A DNA stretch of 64,000 bases from Clostridium homopropionicum DSM 5847 (GCF_001263795.1 NZ_LHUR01000022.1:352939-416938), one strand, 5' to 3'. Shown: positions 39,616 through 48,497, numbered from the stretch's first letter. Program-made: numbers and translations. Notes: generated by a model from the sequence alone, not told the origin.

Positions 39616-41028
39616 ATGCAAGAACAAACTAGTAAGAGCAATATAGACAAGCTACTCACCTCCATACCCCCTTCAATTTTCAACAAATTGCCTCTTCCAA
39701 TTAACTTTGTAGATGAAAATTGTAGAGTTATTGTGATGAATCAAGCTTTTTTGGATTACATAGGTAGTTCTATAAAAGACGTAGTAGGAAAACACCTATC
39801 AGAGGTAGACCCCTCAGTAAGACTTCCTTTAGTTTTAAAAACTGGAATACCGGAGCTTGGCCGTAAACATAAATTTCATAATGGCAAAGAGGCCCTTGTG
39901 GATAGAATACCTCTTATAGATGAAGGGAAAGTTATGGGAGGTGTAGGCATTATACTTTTAGATGATTTAACTAATCGGGAGCTTAGAAATAGTATAATCA
40001 CTACAATTAATCCATCTATTCCTGAAAACGTTTTGGAAACCTTTAGACCTAAATATAACTTTGATGATATACTTAGCCAATCGCCTATTGGTAAAAAGTG
40101 CAAATCACAAGCAAAATCCTTTGCTGTTACGGATCTTCCAGTGTTAATCACAGGTGAGAGCGGAGTAGGAAAGGAACTTTTTGCTCACTCTATTCATGAT
40201 TTTAGCAATAGACATAATAAACCATTTGTAAGTGTTAATTGTGCTGCAATCCCTGAACAGCTTATAGAATCCGAGCTTTTTGGCTATGAAGGAGGTTCCT
40301 TTACTGGTGCAAATAAGGGAGGAAAACCTGGTAAATTTGAACTAGCTAATGGTGGGACAATCTTTCTAGACGAGATTGGAGATCTTCCTTTAAGTATGCA
40401 GGTAAAGCTTTTAAGAGCCTTACAAGAAAACCAAATTGAAAAAATAGGTAGTAATAAGATGATAAATACAGATGTACGAATAATAGCAGCTACTAACTGT
40501 AACCTAGAAGAAAAAGTAGCCAAAAAAGAGTTTCGTGCTGATTTATATTATAGATTAAATGTGTTAAACTTGCATGTACCTACTCTTAAAGAGAGAAGTG
40601 CCGATATAGCAATCTTAATTGACCACTTTATTACTTCTTTTTATCAACGTTGTGGTATTATAAAAACTTTTCCTCAAGAAATTATTGATATATTAGTTCA
40701 ATACGATTGGCCAGGCAACATAAGAGAGCTTCGAAATATTGTTGAAAGACTAGCAGTTGTATCCCCTGGAGAAGAGATAAGCAAAGATGCTCTTCCAAAT
40801 TACATACTTGAGACAAGCTACAAAAGTACAGCAAAGCTATATACTTCCTCTCTAACTTTAAAAAGCTCCTTAAATAATATACTTGAAGAAGTTGAAACTC
40901 AAATAATAAAAGATACCCTTAGATCTTGTAACTTTAATAAATCTCAAGCAGCTGATATACTGGGAATCCCTAGAATGACACTATATAGAAAACTTAAAAA
41001 AATAGAGTCAGAAGAAGTATCAGAATAG
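39616..41028 (+). CDS. Sigma-54-dependent transcriptional activator (PAS-AAA+-Fis)
   Basis: 470-aa enhancer-binding protein. N-terminal PAS domain (residues about 20-120) with no response-regulator receiver; AAA+ core with Walker A GESGVGKE (180-187), the sigma-54 contact loop GSFTGA (227-232; usually GAFTGA), Walker B FLDEIGD, and a C-terminal Fis-type helix-turn-helix (FNKSQAADILGIPRMTLYRK). It is divergent from the operon with the -24/-12 promoter and most likely activates it, perhaps in response to a small ligand bound by PAS. ATG at 39616 after AAGGAGGAGATTCA. Confidence 0.93.
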   Translation: MQEQTSKSNIDKLLTSIPPSIFNKLPLPINFVDENCRVIVMNQAFLDYIGSSIKDVVGKHLSEVDPSVRLPLVLKTGIPELGRKHKFHNGKEALVDRIPLIDEGKVMGGVGIILLDDLTNRELRNSIITTINPSIPENVLETFRPKYNFDDILSQSPIGKKCKSQAKSFAVTDLPVLITGESGVGKELFAHSIHDFSNRHNKPFVSVNCAAIPEQLIESELFGYEGGSFTGANKGGKPGKFELANGGTIFLDEIGDLPLSMQVKLLRALQENQIEKIGSNKMINTDVRIIAATNCNLEEKVAKKEFRADLYYRLNVLNLHVPTLKERSADIAILIDHFITSFYQRCGIIKTFPQEIIDILVQYDWPGNIRELRNIVERLAVVSPGEEISKDALPNYILETSYKSTAKLYTSSLTLKSSLNNILEEVETQIIKDTLRSCNFNKSQAADILGIPRMTLYRKLKKIESEEVSE

Positions 41029-41042
41029 TAATTTATTATGTA

Positions 41043-41088
41043 AAAAAGCTTAGTTTTATACTATTTGCATAAAACTAAGCTTTTTATA
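41043..41088 (+). terminator. Terminator after the sigma-54 activator
   Basis: A 15-bp stem (AAAAAGCTTAGTTTTAT with ATAAAACTAAGCTTTTT) with a short loop follows the stop codon by about 15 bases. It ends in T5 on both strands, so it may also serve the converging rubrerythrin gene. Confidence 0.85.
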
Positions 41089-41158
41089 TTTAAAGCAGAA
41101 TAACATTAGCTAATTTATATATAACATATTATTTTATTCACATATTATAATTTTATTT

Positions 41159-41707
41159 TTATCCGAAGTATCTGTTTAATAATCCTTGGAATGCAGCTCC
41201 GTGTCGAGCTTCATCTTTGCACATTTCATGTACTGTATCATGAATAGCATCGTAGTTAAGCTTTTTAGCAAGTGTAGCTAAATCTTTCTTTCCTTGACAT
41301 GCACCATGTTCTGCATCAACTCTCATTTGAAGATTTTCCTTTGTGCTGTCTGTTACAACTTCTCCTAATAATTCAGCAAACTTGGCAGCATGTTCTGCTT
41401 CTTCAAATGCAATTCTCTTATAAGCTTCTGCAACTTCAGGGAAACCTTCTCTATCTGCTTGTCTGCTCATTGCTAAATACATTCCTACTTCAGTACATTC
41501 TCCCATAAAGTTTGCTTTTAATCCTTCAACTACTTCTGGATCTATTCCTTGAGCAACTCCTATTTTATGTTCATCAGCCCATTGTAATTTTTCTCCTTCA
41601 GTCTTTTCTATAAATTTATCCTTTGATGCTCTACATTGAGGGCATATTGCTGGTGCTTCCTCTCCTACATGAGTGTATCCACATACTGAACAAATAAACT
41701 TTTTCAT
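41159..41707 (-). CDS. Reverse rubrerythrin (NADH peroxidase type)
   Basis: 182-aa non-haem iron peroxidase with domains in the reverse order: rubredoxin centre first ([20 protein letters not shown], residues 5-24), then the di-iron four-helix bundle ([41 protein letters not shown]). In C. acetobutylicum such proteins reduce H2O2 and are PerR-repressed. A PerR-like box lies just after its promoter. ATG at 41707 after AGGAGGAATATTAA. Confidence 0.94.
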   Translation of the reverse strand: MKKFICSVCGYTHVGEEAPAICPQCRASKDKFIEKTEGEKLQWADEHKIGVAQGIDPEVVEGLKANFMGECTEVGMYLAMSRQADREGFPEVAEAYKRIAFEEAEHAAKFAELLGEVVTDSTKENLQMRVDAEHGACQGKKDLATLAKKLNYDAIHDTVHEMCKDEARHGAAFQGLLNRYFG

Positions 41708-41752
41708 TTAATATTCCTCCTATATTCCTAATTTTTTAATATTTTTTATTAC

Positions 41753-41769
41753 TTAATAATTATTATTAA
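41753..41769 (-). promoter_or_regulatory. PerR-like box upstream of reverse rubrerythrin
   Basis: A perfect 8-1-8 palindrome, TTAATAAT-T-ATTATTAA. It differs from the PerR consensus TTATAAT-N-ATTATAA at one position in each arm. It lies between the -10 box and the start codon, where a repressor would block transcription. Confidence 0.6.
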
Positions 41770-41782
41770 TTGATCTACTATT

Positions 41783-41811
41783 ACTATACTATTACTAATG
41801 TATTTAATCAA
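41783..41811 (-). promoter_or_regulatory. Promoter of reverse rubrerythrin
   Basis: TTGATT (41806-41811) and TATAGT (41783-41788) with a 17-bp spacer on the minus strand, with the PerR-like box starting about 14 bases downstream. Confidence 0.6.
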
Positions 41812-41879
41812 ATTCTATTTTTCTCAAAATGCACTATATATTGAATATAGATCTCACCTGCTTTGTTTTTCTAATCATT

Positions 41880-42872
41880 TTACCATTTTTCACTAAAATA
41901 CATTTTCTTAAATGATAAATCTTTAAAAGCCTTATATCCATAAATTCCTTCTGCATTTTTTACCCCACTTACAATGGCTTTTTCCATAACTCTTGCAGCT
42001 AAAGCTCCTATTACATTAACATCTGCTTCAATTTTCCCTGTTGAAAGACAAAATATTGTATCTCCATCGAACATAGTGTGAACTGGATGAATAGCCATAG
42101 CATATCCGTTATGGGCCATAGAAGCTACTTTATTAGCCTCTGCTTTTGTTAATTTAGCATTTGTAATAATACAACCTATAGTAGTATTCCCATTAAATAG
42201 ATTTTTTTTGTTATCATAACGAGACATCATTATTTCTTCAGTATTTCTGATACTTTCTCTATTTTCACTTAATACTCCACCTATAGCTTTACCTGTTTCA
42301 AAGTCTAGTACATCTCCTAAGCAATTTACTGCAACTACAGCACCAACTATTAAATCTCCTACCTTAACTGTATAAGTACCAAGTCCACCTTTCATAGCAA
42401 ATTCAGGACCAAGAACCTTTCCTATAGTTGCTCCTGCTCCTGCTCCTACATTACCTTCAGTAAAACTTTCATTACTTGAATTTATGCATGCCTCATATCC
42501 CATTTCTTTATTTGGTCTAATTTTATGATTGCCTATTACCAAATCAAATAATGCTGCTCCACACACAATAGGTACTTTGGTAACTCCTACATCAAACCCT
42601 ACGCCTTTTTCTTCCAGATACTTCATAACACCAGCAGCAGCATCTAATCCAAAGGCACTTCCTCCTGTTAAAAGGACAGCATGAATCTTATCTACCATAT
42701 TTACAGGATTTAATAAGTCTGTTTCCCGTGTTCCTGGTGCTCCCCCTCTAACATCTACTCCTGCAACGGCACCTTCTTCACAAATAATTACTGTGCAGCC
42801 AGTAGCTGCTTCCAAATCTTCAGCATGACCAATTTTTATTCCCTGTATATAATTAATTTTTATTACTTCCAT
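41880..42872 (-). CDS. P1-family (DmpA-like) aminopeptidase
   Basis: 330-aa member of peptidase family S58/P1 (L-aminopeptidase/D-esterase). N-terminal GIKIGHAEDLEAATGCTVII, GVDVRGGAPGTRETDLL and LLTGGSAFGLDAAAGVM; the autoprocessing site and nucleophile region is FNGNTTIGCIITNAKL (Thr230/231). These enzymes cleave themselves into two chains and hydrolyse small N-terminal residues or beta-peptides; the substrate here is unknown. ATG at 42872 after AGGAGGACTTAAA. Stands alone between two minus-strand genes. Confidence 0.9.
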   Translation of the reverse strand: MEVIKINYIQGIKIGHAEDLEAATGCTVIICEEGAVAGVDVRGGAPGTRETDLLNPVNMVDKIHAVLLTGGSAFGLDAAAGVMKYLEEKGVGFDVGVTKVPIVCGAALFDLVIGNHKIRPNKEMGYEACINSSNESFTEGNVGAGAGATIGKVLGPEFAMKGGLGTYTVKVGDLIVGAVVAVNCLGDVLDFETGKAIGGVLSENRESIRNTEEIMMSRYDNKKNLFNGNTTIGCIITNAKLTKAEANKVASMAHNGYAMAIHPVHTMFDGDTIFCLSTGKIEADVNVIGALAARVMEKAIVSGVKNAEGIYGYKAFKDLSFKKMYFSEKW

Positions 42873-42954
42873 TTTAAGTCCTCCTAATAGTTATATTTCC
42901 ATCAAATAATATATAAAGATATCTAACCTATGTATTTTTAAATCATAAGATAAT

Positions 42955-42991
42955 AAAAGCAGTAAAAACATTATCTGCTTTTACTGCTGCT
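42955..42991 (-). terminator. Terminator after the ECF S-component gene
   Basis: Minus-strand arms AGCAGTAAAAG(C) and GTTTTTACTGCT with a short loop, followed by TTTTATT. It lies about 10 bases beyond the stop codon. Confidence 0.7.
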
Positions 42992-43000
42992 AAATCTAAA

Positions 43001-43597
43001 TTAGTTTTTTCTTAGTTTTTTTAAGGCTAAAATTACTCCAACGGTAATTATTACTGCTACAATTATTTCTGGAATTCCGTGTGTAACACCTATTGTAACA
43101 ATTGCTTTTCCTACAGCGTCCACTGAAACTTTAAATGCTACAGCAGCAGTTTCTGCATATAATAAGTACAACATTCCTAAGAAACCAAAAGTATTGATTG
43201 CTGTACCAATGGCTGCACTTATTCCAACTCTAATCTTATCACTTTCAATTGGCAAGGACTTGTACGCATAATATGCTCCAACACCAATTAAAATTCTTGG
43301 CAATACTGATACCATAGGATTTAATATTGCTGGAAGAAGAATATTTCCTGTAGTAATAGCACGAATTATGCTCAAAATACCAAATATCAATCCCATGATA
43401 GCACCTATAACAGGTCCTTCAAGAATTGCAGCTATAATAACAGGTATGTGCATTATTGTAGCGTTTACTGGTGGCACCGGAATTATTCCAAGTGGAGTAA
43501 ATCCAAGAATTACTGAAATAGCTGAGAGCATAGCAAGAGTTGTTAGCTTTCTTGTGCTAGCTTTTGCTTTTGTGTTAGTATAAAGTTTTCTTTCCAT
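43001..43597 (-). CDS. ECF transporter S component (PanT-like)
   Basis: 198-aa substrate-binding membrane subunit of an energy-coupling factor vitamin transporter, about six helices. The family stretch LTTLAMLSAISVILGFTPLG, then IPVPPVNATIMHIPVIIAAI with LEGPVIGAIMGLIFGI, resembles PanT/HmpT-type S components (pantothenate or related vitamins). Closeness to the pan operon (about 2 kb away) favours pantothenate, but this is inference. No EcfA or EcfT gene is in the window, so it would use a shared module. The 132-base gap upstream can form an AAGTCG/CGACTT stem. Confidence 0.83.
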   Translation of the reverse strand: MERKLYTNTKAKASTRKLTTLAMLSAISVILGFTPLGIIPVPPVNATIMHIPVIIAAILEGPVIGAIMGLIFGILSIIRAITTGNILLPAILNPMVSVLPRILIGVGAYYAYKSLPIESDKIRVGISAAIGTAINTFGFLGMLYLLYAETAAVAFKVSVDAVGKAIVTIGVTHGIPEIIVAVIITVGVILALKKLRKN

Positions 43598-43729
43598 TAA
43601 TTTTCCCTCCGTTCTTATTCCCCATTAGGATATAAGTCGAATAGCCTAAACTTAAATATTAAATTATTTAATAATATTCTAGTTCAGTTTCTAAGTTAGA
43701 ATACCGACTTGTAAACATTTTACCACCTT

Positions 43730-44974
43730 TTAATTATATTTCAAAGATGTTTTTTTTATTTTATAATCCTTTTTTTCTTTTAGATATATCATATACATTA
43801 GGATTGTTGCACCTAAGGCTAAGACAAAAACAAGAGGCCAAGCCATTCTTACCCCCCTATTTAGTATATAAATTCCCATTATACTTGGGCCAATAGCATT
43901 TCCAGCTCCAGATATTAATGGCAATACAGAATTAACTCTTCCTCTATGTGACATAGGAGTATTATTTGCAATGTACACTCCTTGGTTTGTGGCTGATAAA
44001 ATTTCCCCAATAGTCCAGATTATTGTTGAAACTATTAAGAAACTATAGTTCTTTACAAAGTATAGCATTCCAAAACCAACTGCATAGAATAAGCCTGCAA
44101 TTGCAATATTTAATATTGGTTTGTTTTTTCTAGTAAGTCCTATAATGATAAATGTACAAGCCACTACCACTACTGCATTTACGGATATTAATGACCCAAA
44201 TAATACAGAGCCTTCTTCTGGATATATATTTTTAACCTGTAATGGTAGAGAAAAATTACTTTGTGCATATATAAAAGAATATATAATAGATACTAAAGAA
44301 AATGCCAAAAGTGCAGGTCTCTTTAAAATAACTGATATAACATTTCCTGTTTCACTTTTTTCGTTTTCATTCATATCTTGATGATTGCTATTATGAATAC
44401 CCTCTTTAACCATTGTGGCTACAAGAATTATTGAAATAAATGTAGTTAAAGCATCTCCCCAGAAAATCCATTGAATATAGTTTTTATATAGTACTCCTGC
44501 GATTATTGGTCCAATAGCTACTCCAATATTTATTCCTAAATATAATAGTGAAAAAGCCTGCTGTCTGTTTTTATTATTGGTTAAATCTGCTACCATAGCA
44601 GCATTAGCAGGTTGTACAGCTCCAGTGAAAAATTGCATTGCTATTAAAAACCACGGAATTAATATAGAACTTCCTAAAAAACCACAAGGAATCAGCATAA
44701 TTGCTGCCATACTTTGAAAAAATAAAATTACCTTCTTTCTTCCTATAATGTCTGCAAGTTTTCCTCCAAGTAAAGAACCTAATGCACCTGCTACAGCAGC
44801 CATCATCATAAAGCTCCCTACTTTGTTTGTACTCATTCCCATTTTTTCTGTGAGAAACAATGTTAGAAAAGGAAAAACAAAATTCCCCAAACAATTTACT
44901 ATTCTTGCAAAAAATAGTACTATTATGCTTCTTGGTAATTTTGCATACTCTTTTAAATCTTTACCTAAAGCCAT
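43730..44974 (-). CDS. MFS transporter (drug-efflux type)
   Basis: 414-aa major facilitator carrier with 12 predicted helices. Has the motif-A loop GGKLADIIGRKKVILF between helices 2 and 3 and GVAIGPIIAGVLY (motif C-like, typical of exporters) in helix 5. The substrate cannot be read. An in-frame GTG three codons earlier overlaps the Shine-Dalgarno GGGTGA, so ATG at 44974 is used. It is divergent from the small peptide gene at 45184. Confidence 0.88.
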   Translation of the reverse strand: MALGKDLKEYAKLPRSIIVLFFARIVNCLGNFVFPFLTLFLTEKMGMSTNKVGSFMMMAAVAGALGSLLGGKLADIIGRKKVILFFQSMAAIMLIPCGFLGSSILIPWFLIAMQFFTGAVQPANAAMVADLTNNKNRQQAFSLLYLGINIGVAIGPIIAGVLYKNYIQWIFWGDALTTFISIILVATMVKEGIHNSNHQDMNENEKSETGNVISVILKRPALLAFSLVSIIYSFIYAQSNFSLPLQVKNIYPEEGSVLFGSLISVNAVVVVACTFIIIGLTRKNKPILNIAIAGLFYAVGFGMLYFVKNYSFLIVSTIIWTIGEILSATNQGVYIANNTPMSHRGRVNSVLPLISGAGNAIGPSIMGIYILNRGVRMAWPLVFVLALGATILMYMIYLKEKKDYKIKKTSLKYN

Positions 44975-45100
44975 TTTAATCACCCATTTCCTATTATTAC
45001 AAAATCCATGTTTTTATATTGTAACATTTCTATTCACAAAAACATATACTTTTAAAATAAAAAATTTATGAACCTTTTAGATAAAGAATAAAAAAATCTA

Positions 45101-45129
45101 TTGCAAATTAATTACAAAAACAATATAAT
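45101..45129 (+). promoter_or_regulatory. Promoter of the Cys-tailed peptide gene
   Basis: TTGCAA (45101-45106), 17 bp, TATAAT (45124-45129). It lies 54 bases upstream of the ATG at 45184, in the gap between the divergent MFS gene and the peptide. Confidence 0.75.
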
Positions 45130-45183
45130 ATGGAATATATTTCAAATTATATTGCTATTATACAACGGGAGGTGTAACACATC

Positions 45184-45321
45184 ATGGAAAACTCATCTAG
45201 AATACTTGAAAATACTAATATGGATAAAGCTCCTAAAGCTTCAAAAGAGGTTAAAATAAAAAAAACCATTCAGATTACACAAGAAGTAATAGAAGATTGT
45301 CTATCAACCTGCTTAGGTTAA
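45184..45321 (+). CDS. Small peptide with Cys-x3-Cys tail (possible RiPP precursor)
   Basis: 45-residue ORF on the plus strand. ATG at 45184 stands 8 bases after a strong GGGAGGTG ribosome binding site; a near-consensus promoter precedes it and a stem-loop follows the TAA. The first 30 residues are hydrophilic with several Lys and Glu, like a leader; the last seven are CLSTCLG, the only cysteines. There is no signal peptide. The layout suggests a modified or secreted peptide, but no modification enzyme or protease lies within the window beside it, and I recognise no family. The divergent MFS gene could be an exporter; that link is a guess. Confidence 0.65.
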   Translation: MENSSRILENTNMDKAPKASKEVKIKKTIQITQEVIEDCLSTCLG

Positions 45322-45366
45322 AAAAAGGGATTGATTTAGCATCCTATACCATGCTATTCAATCCCT
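45321..45366. terminator. Bidirectional terminator: peptide gene and pan operon
   Basis: Arms GGGATTGA-TTTAGCAT and ATGCTA-TTCAATCCC close a short loop. On the minus strand seven T follow, a clean terminator for panD; on the plus strand the T-run is 15 bases further on. Confidence 0.85.
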
Positions 45367-45376
45367 TAATTACTAG

Positions 45377-45748
45377 CTAGTTTTTTTCATAATTAGTAAC
45401 TTTATCTATTGTATTGTTCTCCTTTGCAAAAACCACGATAGGCTCATGAGACTTTGCTTCTGCTTCATCCATTTCGCAATAAGCCATTATTATTATTTTA
45501 TCTCCTGTATGAACGCATCTGGCAGCAGCACCATTTAAACATATTGTGCCACTATTTTCTTCTCCCGGAATAACATAGGTTTCAAATCTACTTCCATTAT
45601 TTATGTCAACAATTTGAACCTTTTCATACTCTAATATATTCGCCGCCTTCATTAAAGCTGTATCTATTGTTATACTTCCTACATAATTTAACTCAGCTTG
45701 AGTTACAGTTACCCTGTGTATTTTAGATTTTAACATGTGCAATATCAC
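45377..45748 (-). CDS. panD: Aspartate 1-decarboxylase
   Basis: Pyruvoyl enzyme making beta-alanine for pantothenate (123 aa). The self-cleavage site Gly-Ser lies in [14 protein letters not shown]; other signatures are [16 protein letters not shown] and [19 protein letters not shown]. Start GTG at 45748 is correctly spaced from AGGAGGACAAGAC. Last gene of panG-panB-panC-panD, 11 bases after panC. Confidence 0.96.
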   Translation of the reverse strand: MILHMLKSKIHRVTVTQAELNYVGSITIDTALMKAANILEYEKVQIVDINNGSRFETYVIPGEENSGTICLNGAAARCVHTGDKIIIMAYCEMDEAEAKSHEPIVVFAKENNTIDKVTNYEKN

Positions 45749-45759
45749 GTCTTGTCCTC

Positions 45760-46599
45760 CTAAAAAATAATATTGTCTATAAGCCTGGTCTTTCCTATGA
45801 AAACTGCAATGGCTATAAGTATTTCCTTTTCCACCTTTTCTACAGGTTTTAAAGTAATACTGTCTACTACTTCAACATAATCAATTTTTGCAAGGGGTTC
45901 ACTATTTAATACTTCTTCAATTACTCTTTTAATGCTTTTAGTATTTCTTTCCCCTTCACTTAAAACATTTCTTGCCTTATTTAAGCTTTTACTTAAAATC
46001 AAAGCTGCTTTTCTTTCTTCTTTTGAAAGATAAGTATTTCTAGAGCTTTTAGCTAATCCATCTTCTTCTCTGATAATTTCGCAGCCCACTACTTCAAGGT
46101 CAAAGTTTAAATCTCTAACCATTCTCTTTATTACAGCTAACTGCTGAGCATCCTTTTGACCAAAATAAGCTTTATCAGGAGTCACAATATTGAAAAGTTT
46201 TGAAACTACTGTACATACTCCTCTAAAGTGGCCTGGTCTTTTACTTCCACAAAGTCCTTCTGTAAGTTCTTCTACATCTACAAAGGTAGATGCATCCTTA
46301 AAATACATTTCTGATGCTTCAGGATTAAATAATATGTTTGCCCCTGCATCACTGCAAAGCTTTTTATCTCTCTCAATATCTCTTGGATATGTGCTTAAGT
46401 CCTCCTTTGGACCAAATTGTATTGGATTAACAAAAACACTTACCACTACTCTGTCATTTTCCTTAACTGCTCTATCTATTAAGCTTTTGTGTCCTTCATG
46501 TAGAAAACCCATGGTTGGCACAAGCCCTATAGTCAAACCTTCCTTTTTCCAACTTTTAATATTTTCTTTTAATTCTTTAACACTAGATATAGTCTTCAT
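45760..46599 (-). CDS. panC: Pantothenate synthetase
   Basis: Joins pantoate and beta-alanine with ATP (279 aa). Class-I-like motifs [18 protein letters not shown] (HIGH equivalent), [35 protein letters not shown], and KSSRNTYLS (KMSKS equivalent). The frame is open further back to a TTG that abuts the panB stop codon; neither start has a clear Shine-Dalgarno, but family alignment favours ATG at 46599 ([11 protein letters not shown]). Translation coupled to panB is likely. Confidence 0.93.
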   Translation of the reverse strand: MKTISSVKELKENIKSWKKEGLTIGLVPTMGFLHEGHKSLIDRAVKENDRVVVSVFVNPIQFGPKEDLSTYPRDIERDKKLCSDAGANILFNPEASEMYFKDASTFVDVEELTEGLCGSKRPGHFRGVCTVVSKLFNIVTPDKAYFGQKDAQQLAVIKRMVRDLNFDLEVVGCEIIREEDGLAKSSRNTYLSKEERKAALILSKSLNKARNVLSEGERNTKSIKRVIEEVLNSEPLAKIDYVEVVDSITLKPVEKVEKEILIAIAVFIGKTRLIDNIIF

Positions 46600-46644
46600 A
46601 GCTTTATTAGCAGAAAATTTTCCGCCTTCTCCCCCTTTGTCCAA

Positions 46645-47472
46645 TTAGTAAAGTTTATTTAATACTTCTTCATCAATTTTAAAACAGTGCTCTTTTGCAG
46701 GGAAAGTACCCTTTTGAACCTCTTCTATGTATTTACTAAAGCCCTGCTTCATTATTGTGCCAACATCCGCAAACTTCTTTACAAACTTTGGCGTCATATC
46801 TGAAAACATTCCTAACATGTCTTGATATACAAGAACTTGACCATCACAGCTTGCACCAGCTCCTATACCTATAGTCGGAATTGATACCTCTCTTGTGATT
46901 ATCTCAGCTAGCTTTTCAGGAATGCCCTCTAGAGTTATTGAAAATACTCCAGCCTCTTCTAGACTTTTAGCATCTTCAATTATTTGTCTTGCTACCTCTT
47001 CACTTTTTCCTTGGACTTTAAATCCACCAAACATGTTTATTGATTGTGGTGTAAGTCCAATGTGCCCCATTACAGGAATTTGAGCTTTAACTATTGCTTT
47101 AACTTGCTCAAGTACTATAGCTCCTCCTTCTAATTTAACTGCCTGAGCTCCCCCCTCTTTTATGAGTCTTCCCGCATTAACCACAGCATCATAAACTGAA
47201 GTTTGATAAGACATAAATGGCATATCTCCAATAACTAAAGCATTCTTAGCTCCCCTTGATACAGCCTTAGTATGATGAATCATATCCTCCATGGTAACAC
47301 TTAGGGTGTCCTTGTAACCTAGACAAACCATTCCCAAGGAATCGCCTACTAAAATCCCGTTAATATTTGCTTCATCCATCAATTTAGCAGTTGAATAATC
47401 ATAAGCAGTAAGTACAGTTAATTTTGTACCTTTTTCTTTTGCTTCTTTAAATGTGGTTACAGTATTCTTCAT
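46645..47472 (-). CDS. panB: 3-methyl-2-oxobutanoate hydroxymethyltransferase
   Basis: Adds a hydroxymethyl group from methylene-THF to ketoisovalerate (275 aa). Signatures [39 protein letters not shown] with [31 protein letters not shown] and [20 protein letters not shown]. Its ATG follows the panG stop codon directly, with GGGGGATTC as the ribosome binding site. Confidence 0.97.
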   Translation of the reverse strand: MKNTVTTFKEAKEKGTKLTVLTAYDYSTAKLMDEANINGILVGDSLGMVCLGYKDTLSVTMEDMIHHTKAVSRGAKNALVIGDMPFMSYQTSVYDAVVNAGRLIKEGGAQAVKLEGGAIVLEQVKAIVKAQIPVMGHIGLTPQSINMFGGFKVQGKSEEVARQIIEDAKSLEEAGVFSITLEGIPEKLAEIITREVSIPTIGIGAGASCDGQVLVYQDMLGMFSDMTPKFVKKFADVGTIMKQGFSKYIEEVQKGTFPAKEHCFKIDEEVLNKLY

Positions 47473-48321
47473 TTAGAATCCCCCTTGTAAATATTCTTCT
47501 AATTTCTTATAATCTCTTCCTGGATTTTTAACTTTTGAAAGTTCTAACAAGTTTTTTGAGAGCAATCTATACAGCTCTAGATCTTCACTTTTTATAACTT
47601 TCACATGAGATTTTATGGTTCCTAAATCGCATCGTTCAATAGGACCTGTAACTGAATTTACAAAGCCTTTTTTTCTTATATTGTCTATGTTCCCTTGTAT
47701 AAGAGGAAATAACGCTTTTATTGCATTTTCTTTATCAATATTGCATTCCTCTAAATAGCTGCAGCCTAAATCTAGCAGCGGCAAAACTAAGTTTGAAACT
47801 ACAACATTGGCTAAATGATACGTAGATTTTTTTGTAGAATCAATTTTAATAACCCTGTTACCTAAATTCTCAAAAAAACCACATAGATAGTTTAGGCATT
47901 TTGCACTACCTTCAATGGAAAAATATGCGTTTTCTAAATACTTGTAGGAATTAAATTTGTCCGAGAATGGGAACATAGGATGAATAGAATACCCGAATGC
48001 ACCTGAATTGTTAATATTCGAGAAGATTTCCGAAGACACTGAGCCACTGGTGTGGCATATAATTTTATCATTTAAATCTAAACTGCTTATTTTCTGCCAT
48101 ATATCACTAATACTATCATCGGGAACCGTAATAAAAATTGTATCACTATTATTAATAAGATCCCTTAAATTATCGTAAGCTAAAGAGTTCGTAAATTCAG
48201 AAGCTTCATATGCAGACCTTAAGGTTCTACTATAATATCCCTTAATATTTACACCCTTGTTTAAAAAATATTTTCCTAAGGAGCAGCCTACTTTGCCAGC
48301 TCCTATAAAACTTATGTTCAA
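47473..48321 (-). CDS. panG: DUF2520/Rossmann oxidoreductase, probable ketopantoate reductase PanG
   Basis: 282-aa NAD(P)-binding protein. N-terminal Rossmann loop FIGAGKVGCSLGKYFLNKGV, FITVPDDSISDIW, then a helical DUF2520-type C-terminal domain. It heads the pan operon, which otherwise lacks a reductase for ketopantoate; PanG, a reductase of this type described in Francisella and reported in C. difficile, fills that step. Start is TTG at 48321 after AAGAGGTGATGCC; the leader upstream carries an attenuator. Activity is inferred from context and domain, not a diagnostic motif. Confidence 0.75.
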   Translation of the reverse strand: MNISFIGAGKVGCSLGKYFLNKGVNIKGYYSRTLRSAYEASEFTNSLAYDNLRDLINNSDTIFITVPDDSISDIWQKISSLDLNDKIICHTSGSVSSEIFSNINNSGAFGYSIHPMFPFSDKFNSYKYLENAYFSIEGSAKCLNYLCGFFENLGNRVIKIDSTKKSTYHLANVVVSNLVLPLLDLGCSYLEECNIDKENAIKALFPLIQGNIDNIRKKGFVNSVTGPIERCDLGTIKSHVKVIKSEDLELYRLLSKNLLELSKVKNPGRDYKKLEEYLQGGF

Positions 48322-48497
48322 TAGGCATCACCTCTTTTATATTTTTATAGAAGTGACACAAAAAATCTCCAGCTATGTGGAGATAACAATTTCCCTTATA
48401 GCAGTCTCATTCCATGTGATATGAGCAGATTAAAATAAAATTATATTTGAATATAACAAACCGGTGCAGCTCCCTGTGGATACTACCCATCAGTTTC
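48322..48497 (-). promoter_or_regulatory. pan operon leader with attenuator (possible pan RNA motif)
   Basis: About 170 nt of leader runs from the promoter to panG. Its 5' part (48440-48497) can fold into an imperfect hairpin: GGTAGT pairs with GCT-GC-ACC, with an extra A before the inner UCC/GGA stem. Its 3' part ends in an intrinsic terminator (48354-48384) 33 bases ahead of the start. A competing hairpin, GCTAT paired with ATAGC, would capture the 5' arm of that terminator. The 'pan motif', with bulged adenines, is known upstream of pan genes; membership is unverified. Confidence 0.55.
48354..48384 (-). terminator. Attenuator terminator in pan leader
   Basis: Arms ATCTCCA and TGGAGAT close a 6-base loop on the minus strand and are followed by six T residues. 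The panG ribosome binding site and start come right after, so the stem would control entry into panGBCD. Confidence 0.8.

Noticed and set aside
48440..48497. ZTP, THF or T-box type riboswitch in the pan leader
   Set aside because: A fragment (GGGTAGTATCCACAGGGAGC) looked familiar, but the conserved flanking parts of these classes are absent, as is a T-box NGGN motif with terminator/antiterminator.
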